Of a stretch of DNA of 64,000 nt, positions 8,108-16,864 are shown piece by piece. Origin of the DNA: Mucilaginibacter_A sp965201005 (lineage in GTDB: Bacteria > Bacteroidota > Bacteroidia > Sphingobacteriales > Sphingobacteriaceae); contig NZ_OZ241747.1 in assembly GCF_965201005.1 (NCBI RefSeq), forward strand, positions 1,426,001 through 1,490,000. The letters are read 5' to 3'. Under the pieces are notes generated by a model, which worked only from the letters and a program-made list of their open reading frames with translations, was not told where the DNA came from and made no database searches. The first letter of the stretch is position 1; each line of letters begins with the position of its first letter. Both the position numbers and the translations under genes were made by a program.

Positions 8108-8123
8108 ATGCTAAAAACAGTAT
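8108..8123 (-). repeat. Short type B repeat between iscU and iscA
   Basis: ATGCTAAAAACAGTAT: a shortened dyad of the ATACTG-TTTTTA form, read here on the reverse strand, between the iscU stop and iscA start. Confidence 0.6.
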
Positions 8124-8188
8124 CAAAAAATTTTAAGACTGAAGTTTTTAAAACTTACAACCTAAAACTTAAAAACTTACAATTCAAA

Positions 8189-8602
8189 TTAATGATGAAC
8201 CTTTTCAGATTCAATTGGTGCCAAACCGTTTTTTACACGGAAATCATTAATGGCTGCTTTGATCGCATCTTCTGCCAAAACGGAACAATGGATTTTCACC
8301 GGCGGCAAAGCCAGTTCTTCCACAATGTCCATATTGTCGATTTTCATGGCATCATCAATACTTTTTCCTTTCAGCCATTCGGTTGCCAAAGAAGAAGATG
8401 CGATAGCAGAACCGCAGCCAAAAGTTTTAAATTTTGCGTCTTTGATCACGTTAAATTCATCAACTTCAATTTGCAAACGCATCACGTCGCCACATTCTGG
8501 CGCGCCAACCAAGCCGGTTCCAACTTTGTTGCTGCTTTTGTCCAAAGTACCAACGTTGCGTGGGTTTGAATAATGATCGATTACTTTATCTGAATAAGCC
8601 AT
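8189..8602 (-). CDS. iscU: Fe-S cluster scaffold protein IscU
   Basis: Scaffold on which IscS-derived sulfur and iron are assembled into [2Fe-2S] clusters. 137 residues. Ligands are visible: GAPECGD (first Cys and Asp), TFGCGSAIASSS (second Cys) and PPVKIHCSVLAEDAI, an LPPVK-type chaperone-binding motif followed by the third Cys. The N-terminus MAYSDKVIDHYSNPRNVGTLD is typical. It lies downstream of iscS with its own probable promoter (reverse TATCTTTG at 8642-8649). Confidence 0.96.
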   Translation of the reverse strand: MAYSDKVIDHYSNPRNVGTLDKSSNKVGTGLVGAPECGDVMRLQIEVDEFNVIKDAKFKTFGCGSAIASSSLATEWLKGKSIDDAMKIDNMDIVEELALPPVKIHCSVLAEDAIKAAINDFRVKNGLAPIESEKVHH

Positions 8603-8641
8603 AGCTTTTTATTTTTAGTTTAATGTTGAATATTATTGTTG

Positions 8642-8649
8642 CAAAGATA
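8642..8649 (-). promoter_or_regulatory. Probable internal promoter of iscU
   Basis: Reverse-strand TATCTTTG (TAnnTTTG) lies 40 nt before the iscU ATG, with TTGTC about 17 nt further upstream as a weak -33 match. It would allow iscUA expression apart from iscS. Confidence 0.45.
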
Positions 8650-8664
8650 ACAAGCAGTTTGACA

Positions 8665-8689
8665 ATGCTGTTTTTACAAGGTGAATTTT
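8665..8689 (+). repeat. Solo type B repeat at the iscS stop
   Basis: ATGCTGTTTTTACAAGG followed by TGAATTTT. It overlaps the last two bases of the iscS coding strand region (stop at 8688) and lies immediately upstream of the iscU promoter. Confidence 0.65.
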
Positions 8690-9899
8690 AGTGTTCTGCC
8701 CACTCAATAGAATCCAGGTCGATGCCTTCTTTGAACATTTCCCAAAGCGGGGAAAGTTCGCGAAGATGCGTAACGGCATTTCGGGTAACTTCGATAGCGC
8801 GGTCAACTTCTTCCTCTGTAGTAAACCTGCCCAAACCAAAACGGATGGAAGAATGTGCCAAATCATCAGACAAGCCTAAGCTTTTCAGCACATAAGAAGG
8901 TTCTAACGAAGCTGATGTACAGGCAGAACCGGAAGAAACGGCCAAATCTTTCATCGCCATCATCAAGCCTTCCCCTTCTACATATTTAAAAGAAATATTG
9001 GCGGTGTGCGGCAAGCGATGGTTTACATTTCCGTTCACATAAGATTCTTCCAGTTGTGTCAGGGCATTTTCCAGTTTATCGCGCAAAGCAGAAAGCCTTA
9101 CTGCATCTTGCTGCATTTCCAAACGGCCAAGTTCACAAGCTTTGCCCAAACCAACAATCCCCGGAACGTTCAAAGTACCTGAACGCATTCCACGCTCGTG
9201 TCCGCCGCCGTCCATTTGTGCCGTAACTTTAACCCGAGGATTTTTACGGCGGACATATAAAGCACCGACACCTTTCGGGCCGTACATTTTGTGTGCAGAT
9301 AAAGCCAGTAAATCGATACCGTCTTCAATCACGTTTACCGGGATTTTCCCAACAGCTTGTGTCGCGTCCGTCATAAATAAGGCACCAAACTGATGTGCGA
9401 TTTTAGCAATTTCCTTGATCGGCTGGATGACACCGATCTCGTTATTGCCATACATAATGGAAACCAGGATCGTTTCCTGGGTCATAGCTGCAACCAATTC
9501 TTCCAAATCAATTAATCCATCAGGCTTTGGTGATAAATAAGTAACACGTCCGCCTAATTTTTCAATATGCTTGCACGCATCCAAAACGGCTTTGTGCTCA
9601 GTCGTCATGGTAATGATGTGATTCCCTTTTTCCTTATACATCTCAAAAACACCTTTCAGTGCCAGGTTGTCAGATTCAGTTGCCCCGGAAGTAAAAATGA
9701 TCTCTTTTTCGTTTGCACCAATCAACTGTGCTACCTGTTCGCGGGCATAATCAACAGCTTCTTCTGCAACCCAGCCAAAAGCGTGATTACGGCTGGCAGA
9801 ATTGCCAAATTTCTGTACAAAATAAGGTATCATTGCCTCAAGTACCCGTGGGTCCATCGGCGTTGTTGCGTTATTATCTAAATAAATCGGAAGCTCCAT
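8688..9899 (-). CDS. iscS: Cysteine desulfurase IscS
   Basis: PLP enzyme that takes sulfur from cysteine for Fe-S clusters and tRNA thiolation. 403 residues, the normal size. Visible features: N-terminal PIYLDNNATTPMDPRV, the PLP-lysine motif LSAHKMYGPKGVGALY, and the active-site cysteine loop SSGSACTSASLEPSYVL. It is the first gene of iscS-iscU-iscA. A TATATTTG -7 box at 9932-9939 lies about 32 nt ahead of the ATG. The product may also feed MnmA (23.2-24.3 kb). Confidence 0.97.
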   Translation of the reverse strand: MELPIYLDNNATTPMDPRVLEAMIPYFVQKFGNSASRNHAFGWVAEEAVDYAREQVAQLIGANEKEIIFTSGATESDNLALKGVFEMYKEKGNHIITMTTEHKAVLDACKHIEKLGGRVTYLSPKPDGLIDLEELVAAMTQETILVSIMYGNNEIGVIQPIKEIAKIAHQFGALFMTDATQAVGKIPVNVIEDGIDLLALSAHKMYGPKGVGALYVRRKNPRVKVTAQMDGGGHERGMRSGTLNVPGIVGLGKACELGRLEMQQDAVRLSALRDKLENALTQLEESYVNGNVNHRLPHTANISFKYVEGEGLMMAMKDLAVSSGSACTSASLEPSYVLKSLGLSDDLAHSSIRFGLGRFTTEEEVDRAIEVTRNAVTHLRELSPLWEMFKEGIDLDSIEWAEH

Positions 9900-9931
9900 A
9901 GTCTTAAATAAATTAAGTATTGATGTTGGTG

Positions 9932-9939
9932 CAAATATA
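9932..9939 (-). promoter_or_regulatory. Probable iscS promoter, -7 box TATATTTG
   Basis: Exact reverse-strand match to TAnnTTTG, 32 nt ahead of the iscS start codon. No IscR-type operator was recognised. Confidence 0.55.
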
Positions 9940-10079
9940 CTAAATCTTTTAGGTTAAAATTCCAAATTCAGGTGTAGAAACAGGGTTTTACAGTCATTAA
10001 CTTGCAATTTTAAAATTCTGGTTTCAGGCAAAATCCAACTGATCCAACAGATTTTATAAATTTTAAGAAGCAGTTTTTT

Positions 10080-10103
10080 ATACTGATAAAAACAGTATAT
10101 TTG
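10080..10103 (+). promoter_or_regulatory. rpmE2 promoter fused to a type B repeat dyad
   Basis: The 19-bp dyad ATACTGATAAAAACAGTAT (10080-10098) overlaps the -7 box TATATTTG (10096-10103), which precedes the L31 start codon by about 30 nt. The -33 position falls in the T-run at about 10073-10077. A repeat copy therefore forms the core of this promoter. Confidence 0.6.
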
Positions 10104-10132
10104 CGCCTGTTTTTGAAAAGAACGTTATCAAC

Positions 10133-10381
10133 ATGAAAAAAGAAATCCACCCGTCAAATTATAGGTTAGTTGTTTTTAAAGATATGTCTAACGACTATTC
10201 TTTCATCACAAAATCCTGCATAGATTCAAAAGAAACCGTACAATGGGAAGACGGTCAGGAATATCCGTTGATCAAATTGGAGATTTCCCATACTTCGCAC
10301 CCATTTTATACCGGCAAAATGAAGTTGGTTGATACCGCAGGCCGTATCGATAAATTCCGTACGCGTTACAACAAAAAATAA
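10133..10381 (+). CDS. rpmE2: 50S ribosomal protein L31, type B
   Basis: 82 residues beginning MKKEIHPSNYRLVVFKDMS, with EYPLIKLEISHTSHPFYTG and the ending DKFRTRYNKK. The zinc-binding cysteines of type A L31 are absent; the only cysteine is C25. This defines the zinc-free type B form. It is a single-gene unit with a promoter at 10080-10103 and a strong terminator at 10401-10435. Confidence 0.96.
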   Translation: MKKEIHPSNYRLVVFKDMSNDYSFITKSCIDSKETVQWEDGQEYPLIKLEISHTSHPFYTGKMKLVDTAGRIDKFRTRYNKK

Positions 10382-10400
10382 GCTTTTTTTTAGGATAATA

Positions 10401-10435
10401 AAAAGTCCCGGTCAACACAGCCGGGACTTTTTTTA
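10401..10435 (+). terminator. Rho-independent terminator of rpmE2
   Basis: AAAGTCCCGG / CCGGGACTTT stem with a 10-nt loop, followed by TTTTATTTTT. It ends just ahead of the GlmU-like gene at 10446. Confidence 0.9.
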
Positions 10436-10445
10436 TTTTTGTTTG

Positions 10446-11615
10446 ATGGGAATTGTTTTTTTTGCCGATGCTGCACAGCAAACTTTACTGCCGTTAACTT
10501 TTACGCGGCCTGTTGCCGATTTGCGGATCGGGATGCTCACAATTGCCGAAAAGTGGCAGAAACATCTCCGGCAGGATGCTTCTTTTATCACCCTAAATTA
10601 TCTGCGGCATAAATTTCCTTTAAAAATTTCCGGGCAAAATTTATTGATCAACGGCTCTGTTTGTCCGGACGATGCCTTGCTTCAGGCCATCAACAATTTA
10701 AAAGAAGGCGAAGCTTTAAAACAGCAGGATTTTTTGATCGCAGCTAAAATTTCTGCTGCTGATATTAAAGACTGGGAAACCGTTGTTACTTCTTTTACCG
10801 GCATAAATTATGTACGGGATTTTGTCAGGATAACATATCCGGAAGATATTTTTATGCTGAACGACAGCGAGTTGCGTAAAGATTTTGCTTTGCTGACAAA
10901 AGGAAAAACGAGCGCGGCCATCAGCCAGACCAATACAATTTTAGGTGATGATTTTTTTGCAGAAGCAGGTGCTTCGGCAGAATGTGCAACTTTTAACACC
11001 AAAATCGGGCCGGTTTACCTCAGCAAAAATGCCGAAGTTTTTGAAGGTGCCCACATCCGCGGGAGTTTTTTTTTGGGCGAAAGTTCGCAGGTAAAAATGG
11101 GTGCCAAAATTTATGGCGGAACAACAGTTGGGCCGCATTGTATGGTTGGGGGCGAAATTAAAAATGCGGTAATTGGTAGTTTTACCTCCAAAGGGCATGA
11201 AGGTTATCTGGGCAATTCGGTTTTGGGCGAGTGGTGCAATATTGGTGCAGATTCTAATAATTCCAACCTTAAAAACACTTATGGCCAGGTAAAACTCTGG
11301 GATTATCCGACCCAAAACCTGCGGGACACCGGGCTGCAGTTTTGCGGTTTAATTATGGCCGATCATGCCAAATGCGGCATCAACACCATGTTTAACACCG
11401 GAACGGTAGTTGGCGTGGGCAGTAACGTTTTTGGTGCAGGTTATCCGCCAAAATTTATCCCGGATTTTTCGTGGGGAGGGATTTCCAACAATGAAATTTA
11501 TGCCTTAAAAGAAGCATTGAAAACCGCAAAACGCGTTTTTGAACGCAAAGGCCGCGAATTTAATGAGATAGAATCCAACATTTTGACACACCTATTCAAT
11601 TCAACCCAAAACTAA
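10446..11615 (+). CDS. GlmU-family protein (putative sugar nucleotidyltransferase with LbH repeats)
   Basis: About 389 residues from MGIVFFADAAQQTLLPLTF; the upstream extension to 10329 runs through the L31 gene and its terminator and is rejected. The N-terminal part has the degenerate nucleotidyltransferase signature seen in Bacteroidota GlmU-like proteins (TFTRPVADLRIGMLTIAEKW). The second half is a left-handed beta-helix with hexapeptide repeats (AEVFEGAHIRGSFFLGESSQ, GTTVGPHCMVGGEI, GEWCNIGADSNNSNLKN, GINTMFNTGTVVGVGSNVFG). The catalytic GlmU loop is not complete, so the substrate is uncertain. It is followed 9 bp later by tpiA. A repeat copy at 10576-10600 encodes DASFITLNY. Confidence 0.85.
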   Translation: MGIVFFADAAQQTLLPLTFTRPVADLRIGMLTIAEKWQKHLRQDASFITLNYLRHKFPLKISGQNLLINGSVCPDDALLQAINNLKEGEALKQQDFLIAAKISAADIKDWETVVTSFTGINYVRDFVRITYPEDIFMLNDSELRKDFALLTKGKTSAAISQTNTILGDDFFAEAGASAECATFNTKIGPVYLSKNAEVFEGAHIRGSFFLGESSQVKMGAKIYGGTTVGPHCMVGGEIKNAVIGSFTSKGHEGYLGNSVLGEWCNIGADSNNSNLKNTYGQVKLWDYPTQNLRDTGLQFCGLIMADHAKCGINTMFNTGTVVGVGSNVFGAGYPPKFIPDFSWGGISNNEIYALKEALKTAKRVFERKGREFNEIESNILTHLFNSTQN

Positions 11616-11624
11616 AATAACACG

Positions 11625-12386
11625 ATGAGACAAAAAATTGTTGCCGGAAACTGGAAAATGAATCTAGGATACAACGAAGGTTTATCCATTTTTTCTGAAG
11701 TGATCAACATGGTCAACGATGAAGTTACCGGTGCGCAAACGGCCATTGTTTGCTGCCCGTACACTTATTTGCATAGTTTGGCGCAGTTGGTCAAAGGACA
11801 TTCGCAGATTTCGGTGGGCGCACAAAATTGCCATCAGGAGGAAGCAGGTGCTTTTACCGGCGAAATATCGGCAAAAATGATCCGTTCTGTTGGCGCACAA
11901 TATGTGATTTTAGGCCATTCTGAACGCCGGCAATATTTTGGTGAAAAAAATGAATTGCTGGCCAAAAAAACAGATGTGGTTTTGGGTAACTCCTTAAAAC
12001 CTATTTTTTGTATCGGCGAAACTATGGAAGAGCGCGAAAATGACCGCTTTTTTGAGCTAATAAAAACCCAGCTGAGTGAAGGTTTATTTCATCTTACCGA
12101 TACACAGTTTGCACAGGTTGTTGTTGCTTACGAGCCGGTTTGGGCCATCGGTACGGGCAAAACGGCTTCGGCAGCGCAGGCACAGGAAATCCATGCGTTT
12201 ATCCGACAGGAAATTGCCGCTAAATACGGACAGGAAACAGCTGATGACACTACCATTTTGTACGGAGGAAGCTGCAATACCAAAAATGCAAAAGAGTTAT
12301 TTTCTCAGGCAGATATTGACGGCGGTTTGATCGGTGGCGCTTCCCTGAAATCCCGTGATTTTGTGGATATTATCAAAGCATTTTAA
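11625..12386 (+). CDS. tpiA: Triosephosphate isomerase
   Basis: Glycolytic interconversion of DHAP and glyceraldehyde-3-phosphate. 253 residues, full length. N-terminal RQKIVAGNWKMNLGYNEG has the substrate-binding Asn and Lys. The catalytic His is in ILGHSERRQYFGE and the catalytic Glu in VAYEPVWAIGTGKTA, with phosphate-binding ILYGGSCNTKNA and IGGASLK following. Only 9 bp separate it from the GlmU-like gene, so the two are likely cotranscribed. A long inverted repeat element (12436-12530) follows. Confidence 0.97.
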   Translation: MRQKIVAGNWKMNLGYNEGLSIFSEVINMVNDEVTGAQTAIVCCPYTYLHSLAQLVKGHSQISVGAQNCHQEEAGAFTGEISAKMIRSVGAQYVILGHSERRQYFGEKNELLAKKTDVVLGNSLKPIFCIGETMEERENDRFFELIKTQLSEGLFHLTDTQFAQVVVAYEPVWAIGTGKTASAAQAQEIHAFIRQEIAAKYGQETADDTTILYGGSCNTKNAKELFSQADIDGGLIGGASLKSRDFVDIIKAF

Positions 12387-12435
12387 AAAGTAACATATAT
12401 CAAAAGCCTGTTGCAATTTCGTTCAGATTTTTTTA

Positions 12436-12530
12436 ATGCTTCTTTTATCACCTAAAAGTTGGTGGCTGTGTTCGTCTTTATAAAAAAATCAAACTATGTT
12501 CCACTGTTTTTTAGGTGGTAAAAGAAGCAT
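12436..12530. repeat. Paired inverted repeat element (REPIN-like), 95 bp
   Basis: Left arm ATGCTTCTTTTATCACC plus TAAAAGTTGGTGG. Right arm is its near-perfect reverse complement, ending TAAAAGAAGCAT at 12530. The spacer is about 35 bp. It lies between tpiA and prmA and would form a long hairpin if transcribed. Confidence 0.9.
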
Positions 12531-12642
12531 CGGGAAAACAAGCATAACAACAATTTGAATTGTCTTTCAGGAACAGAAACCAGGACATAAATCAAAACTT
12601 CAGTTCTGCCTGCTTCCAGATACTTACTTCGGATATTGAAAT

Positions 12643-13479
12643 ATGAATTACATCGAGCTGCTGTTTACCACGCTTTTTCAGGAAGATTACCAGCAGGATT
12701 TGCTAATAAACGAATTGGCAGAAGCCGGTTGTGATACTTTTGAAGAAGTTGATTTCGGTTTTAAAGCTTACATTCCTTCCACTGATTTTAGTAAAGCAGA
12801 CTTAGATAAGCGGCTTGAGCCTTTTCATCAAATTTTAAGTTTTTCTTATGAAGTGAACCTCATCCCGCAGCAAAACTGGAATGCGGTTTGGGAAAGCAAT
12901 TTTAACCCGATACAAATTAAAGATCAGGTTTGGGTTCGGGCAACATTTCATGAGCCGCAACCGCAATACCCGTTTGAAATTGTGATCGATCCGAAAATGG
13001 CTTTCGGCACCGGCCATCATCAAACCACGGCCATGATGCTGGATTTTATGCTGGATACTGTTTTTACGGGCAAAAAAGTGTTGGACATGGGTTGCGGAAC
13101 CGGAATCCTGGCCATTTTGGCTTTTCAAAAAGGTGCCACAGCAATTACGGCAATTGATTATGACCCGGTTTGTTGCGAAAGTACACTTGAAAATGCAGCT
13201 TTAAACCACGCTGACGGGATACGGGTTTTGTGCGGATCAAAAGAAGTAATCCCTAACGAAACTTTTGATATAATCCTGGCCAATATCAACCGCAACATCC
13301 TGCTTGATCAGCTTGAAACTTACGCCCAAAAACTTAAATCCGGCGGTCTGCTTTTTTTAAGCGGTTTTTATGAAGTCCCTGATTTGGAAATCATAAAATC
13401 AGCTGCGGCAAAACTTCAGCTTGGCTATCAGCAGCATAAAAATAGTCAAAGCTGGGTTTCGGCAAAATTTATTCGTTAA
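12643..13479 (+). CDS. prmA: Ribosomal protein L11 methyltransferase
   Basis: SAM-dependent trimethylation of L11. 278 residues. The N-terminal L11-recognition part includes LIPQQNWNAVWESNFNPI. The Rossmann methyltransferase core shows IDPKMAFGTGHHQTTAMML, the SAM-binding glycine motif KVLDMGCGTGILAI and the catalytic-loop ILANINRNILL. Slightly shorter than the E. coli enzyme (293), as usual in Bacteroidota. The stop is followed by an AT-rich gap and then the mpl-like gene. Confidence 0.95.
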   Translation: MNYIELLFTTLFQEDYQQDLLINELAEAGCDTFEEVDFGFKAYIPSTDFSKADLDKRLEPFHQILSFSYEVNLIPQQNWNAVWESNFNPIQIKDQVWVRATFHEPQPQYPFEIVIDPKMAFGTGHHQTTAMMLDFMLDTVFTGKKVLDMGCGTGILAILAFQKGATAITAIDYDPVCCESTLENAALNHADGIRVLCGSKEVIPNETFDIILANINRNILLDQLETYAQKLKSGGLLFLSGFYEVPDLEIIKSAAAKLQLGYQQHKNSQSWVSAKFIR

Positions 13480-13558
13480 ACGATCGTTTTATTTCCTCAA
13501 CGTAAGAATAAATTTATTTGATTTATTTTTATAACTAAAAATTAATATTGTTTTTTGT

Positions 13559-14911
13559 ATGAAAGTACATTTTATAGCTATGGGCGGAAGTGCAATGCAC
13601 AATTTGGCCATAGCGTTACATAAAAAAGGTTTTGAGGTTACTGGTTCTGATGATGTTTTTACAGAACCTTCCAAATCAAGATTGGATAAATTTGGCTTAC
13701 TGCCTGTTTTGTCCGGTTGGTTTCCAGAAAAAATTATATCAGGATTGGATGCCGTGATTTTAGGGATGCACGCCAAACAGGACAACCCGGAATTGCTGGA
13801 AGCGCAGCAAAAAGGTATAAAAATATATTCTTACCCGGAGTATGTTTATGAACAATCTAAAGATAAAAAACGGATTGTGATTGGTGGAAGTCATGGTAAA
13901 ACCACCATCACTTCCATGATTTTACATGTGCTAAAAGAAGCATCTTTTAAATTTGATTATTTAGTGGGTGCACAGTTGGAAGGTTTTGATACGATGGTAC
14001 AATTAACCGATGCACCATTAATTGTAATTGAAGGCGACGAATACCTGGCTTCACCGATCGACAGACGGCCAAAGTTTCATTTATATCAAGCCAATATTGG
14101 GTTGATCAGTGGCATTGCCTGGGACCATATCAATGTGTTTCCAACTTTTGAAAGTTACTTGCAGCAATTTGCTGTTTTTATCGATACAATTATAGCAAAC
14201 GGGGAATTGATCTATTGTGAACAGGATAGGATATTAAAAAAACTGGTGACAGACAATACATCCAATGTTCAAAAAATTGCTTATAGTTCTCCGGAGTACA
14301 CAATCGATAATGGGGTTACAAGTATAATATATCAGCAAAAAAAATATCCTTTGAAAGTATTTGGCGGCCACAATTTACTAAATATGGAAGCCGCAAAAAC
14401 AGTATGCAAATCTTTAGGGATTGAAGAAGAAAATTTTTATAAAGCGATGGCTACATTTAAAGGTGCGGCCAAAAGATTGGAATTGATCGGTAGTAACTTG
14501 CAAACTAACGTTTATAAAGATTTTGCCCATTCGCCATCCAAGCTTAGTGCTACAATAAATGCCGTGAAACAGCAGTTCCCAAACAGAAAGCTGATCGCTT
14601 GTATTGAGCTGCACACATTCAGCAGTTTGAACAAAACGTTTTTACAAGAATATAAAAGTACAATGGACGATGCAGATCAGGCAATTGTATTTATTGACAA
14701 TCATGTTTTAGTGCAAAAAAATATGGAACCTTATTCTGCGCAACAAGTAAAAGAGGCATTTAATAATGAAGATATAATATTTTTTGACCAGGCAGAAGAT
14801 TTGTTTGCACACCTTAAAAATTTGAACTACAAAAATACAAACTTACTGCTGATGAGTTCGGGCACTTTTGCCGGTACGGATTTGACCGGGTTTGCAGAAA
14901 CAATTTTATAA
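13559..14911 (+). CDS. mpl: UDP-N-acetylmuramate:peptide ligase (Mpl-like Mur ligase)
   Basis: Recycles cell-wall tripeptide onto UDP-MurNAc. 450 residues with Mur-ligase layout: N-terminal UDP-binding Rossmann FIAMGGSAMHNLAIALHKKG (as in MurC/Mpl), ATP P-loop GGSHGKTTITSMI (around 105-117), the acidic EGDEYLASPID, IAWDHINVFP, and FGGHNLLNMEAAKTV at the start of the C-terminal domain with FKGAAKRLE and DFAHSPSKL. The HSP-type motif and absence of other mur genes favour Mpl over MurC. A reverse repeat core at 13931-13943 encodes LKEAS. Confidence 0.9.
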   Translation: MKVHFIAMGGSAMHNLAIALHKKGFEVTGSDDVFTEPSKSRLDKFGLLPVLSGWFPEKIISGLDAVILGMHAKQDNPELLEAQQKGIKIYSYPEYVYEQSKDKKRIVIGGSHGKTTITSMILHVLKEASFKFDYLVGAQLEGFDTMVQLTDAPLIVIEGDEYLASPIDRRPKFHLYQANIGLISGIAWDHINVFPTFESYLQQFAVFIDTIIANGELIYCEQDRILKKLVTDNTSNVQKIAYSSPEYTIDNGVTSIIYQQKKYPLKVFGGHNLLNMEAAKTVCKSLGIEEENFYKAMATFKGAAKRLELIGSNLQTNVYKDFAHSPSKLSATINAVKQQFPNRKLIACIELHTFSSLNKTFLQEYKSTMDDADQAIVFIDNHVLVQKNMEPYSAQQVKEAFNNEDIIFFDQAEDLFAHLKNLNYKNTNLLLMSSGTFAGTDLTGFAETIL

Positions 14912-15006
14912 ATCAATTAAAATTTTCAAAAACAAATAACTAATTACCAAAGCAGTCGTATAAATTGTAACTATTATAAATTGCTTTAAACTATTAATTA
15001 AGCACC

Positions 15007-15348
15007 ATGAAGTCATTAGGAAAAAAAATCAGGTTGTTACGTCATCAAAAAGGTTGGAGCCAGGAAGATGTTGCCAAACAATTGGATATATCGATACCTG
15101 CGTTTTCTAAAATTGAAACGGGTATAACAGATATCAATCTTTCAAGGTTGGAGCAGATTTCTAAGTTGTATGAAATGACAGTTGTACAATTATTAACTTT
15201 TAACGATATTGAGCAAGAACAAAAATCAGCTTCTGAAATTGAATCTGTTCAGAAAAAATTAGTGGAAAGAGAAGCTGAACTGATTGACTTGCAAAAAAAG
15301 GTTATTGAATTGTATGAAGAGCTAAGAAGGCCAAAAGCAATTGCTTAA
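15007..15348 (+). CDS. XRE-family transcriptional regulator with coiled-coil tail
   Basis: 113 residues. Residues 5-60 are a Cro/CI helix-turn-helix (IRLLRHQKGWSQEDVAKQLD, then ISIPAFSKIETGITDINLSRLEQI). Residues 75-110 form a charged coiled coil (SEIESVQKKLVEREAELIDL) that probably dimerises. It is a typical Bacteroidota small XRE protein. It lies 95 bp after mpl and converges on the GNAT-like gene. Its target is unknown. Confidence 0.88.
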   Translation: MKSLGKKIRLLRHQKGWSQEDVAKQLDISIPAFSKIETGITDINLSRLEQISKLYEMTVVQLLTFNDIEQEQKSASEIESVQKKLVEREAELIDLQKKVIELYEELRRPKAIA

Positions 15349-15386
15349 TTTATCTAATGTAATGACACAAGTAATCAAACTTGTCT

Positions 15387-16508
15387 CTATTTAAAAAGAT
15401 AACGCATTGTTACATGCTTTTTTGCAAACTCAACATTCATGGCATCATGCAAAGAAAGCATTTTGTTGTTGAAATCCCCAACCCACGAAAGTTCAAGTTC
15501 TTTGTATTTATTTAATGGCAAAACATATTCTTTTAGCTTGATAAATATGGCCGATTCAAGACCATGTTTTTGAAACTTTTGCTTCGTGCCCATTACAACG
15601 GCACGCATTCGGCTTACACCGCGCCATTTGCGGTACAAAAACTTTAATTTGTTGATCCAGGTTAGTTTGCCGTTAAAACCTTTGATCAATTGATTTGCAT
15701 CCGGTAATATTATAATAAATGCTGCCGGCTCGTTATTAATGTAAACAAACCAAATCAATTTTGGGTCCATAACTACTTTCATTTTCTCGAAAGTTTCCAA
15801 AATTGTTTTGGGATGGATCGGTGTAAAATTGGTAAAATCCTGCCAGGCGTCATTATATATTTCCCGGAAATCTTCTGCAAAAGTTTTTATTTTTTTTGGG
15901 TCCAAGCTTTTAAACACATAACCGGGTTTTTTGGCAACCCAGTTTGCAATTTGCGTAAACCGATCAGGAAAAGGTTTGTAAACATCAAGATGGTTGGTTA
16001 TTTGCTCAAACAGTACATAAAAACCATAATGGTCAAAAAAGGCTTTGTAATAAGGATGATGGTAGTTCATACCATAAGACGGTGTGCTAAAACCTTCGAT
16101 CAACAAACCCCAAAAATTATCCGTTTCGCCAAAGTTTATCGGGCCGTCCATAGCCTGCATCCCGTTTTCTTTCAACCAATTTTTTGCGGTATCAAACAGC
16201 AGAAAAGCAACAGATTCATCTTCAATACTTTCAAAAAAACCAATTCCGCCGGTTGGCTGCTCGTTTTGGTAAGCTTTTTTATCATTAATAAAAGCAGCAA
16301 TACGGCCAGCTAACTTTCCGTTCTCGTCTTTAACAATCCATCGGGTGCATTTGCCGTGTTTAAAAAAATTGTTTTTTTCCGGATCAAAAACAGCTTCCAC
16401 ATTTTCATCAAGCGGACAAATCCAATTCGGATCGTTTTTGTAAATCAATTTTGCTGTTTGCAAAAATGCCTTTTTGCTTTTTTTATCAACTACTTCCGTA
16501 ACAACCAT
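15387..16508 (-). CDS. GNAT-fold N-acetyltransferase-like protein (YghO-like)
   Basis: 373 residues. The N-terminal half has a GNAT-like pattern (NPEKNNFFKHGKCTRWIVKD-like region, then KLAGRIAAFIND, GGIGFFESIED) and MDGPINFGETDNFWGLLIEG, seen in Bacteroidota proteins related to YghO. The second half includes WFVYINNEPAAFIIILPDA, a second GNAT-like strand set. No catalytic residue is identified and no substrate can be assigned. It stands alone, facing away from the ferritin-like pair. Confidence 0.7.
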   Translation of the reverse strand: MVVTEVVDKKSKKAFLQTAKLIYKNDPNWICPLDENVEAVFDPEKNNFFKHGKCTRWIVKDENGKLAGRIAAFINDKKAYQNEQPTGGIGFFESIEDESVAFLLFDTAKNWLKENGMQAMDGPINFGETDNFWGLLIEGFSTPSYGMNYHHPYYKAFFDHYGFYVLFEQITNHLDVYKPFPDRFTQIANWVAKKPGYVFKSLDPKKIKTFAEDFREIYNDAWQDFTNFTPIHPKTILETFEKMKVVMDPKLIWFVYINNEPAAFIIILPDANQLIKGFNGKLTWINKLKFLYRKWRGVSRMRAVVMGTKQKFQKHGLESAIFIKLKEYVLPLNKYKELELSWVGDFNNKMLSLHDAMNVEFAKKHVTMRYLFK

Positions 16509-16864
16509 GATTTGATATTAAAAGCTTCAAATATAAAAAAACGTATAACCAGCGTGCTTATTTTTTAGCAGAACCATGTTAATTATATGCACAGGAATTT
16601 AAAGCTTAACATCTTTATCAAAAATATACCGATAAAAACAGTATTTTTTATTTTTTACGTGCAAAATAATATTTTAAATCCAAACAAATCAAGTAACGGC
16701 ACCGTTAAAGCAACATAAACCAGGATTTGAACACTGACAAGTTTTTATGATAACCCTTCCGATCCTAAATTTTACTTTAAAATAACTTAAATTAAATAAA
16801 ACTGCCATATAACATTAATCGTATATCAAATCAAAATCAACTGTAAAAACTAATCAATTCAATC
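16509..16864. other. Intergenic region between GNAT-like and ferritin-like genes
   Basis: A 356-bp divergent, AT-rich gap. It holds one type B repeat dyad (16626-16644, ATACCGATAAAAACAGTAT) followed by a T-rich run. No ORF of note and no confident promoter box were seen. It must contain promoters for both flanking genes. Confidence 0.6.
16626..16644 (-). repeat. Type B repeat dyad
   Basis: ATACCGATAAAAACAGTAT, the reverse form of ATACTGTTTTTATCGGTAT. It lies in the divergent intergenic region upstream of the ferritin-like genes. Confidence 0.75.

Noticed and set aside
10329..10445. N-terminal extension of the GlmU-like protein
   Set aside because: It would run through the end of rpmE2 and its strong terminator; the ATG at 10446 starts the family's conserved N-terminus.
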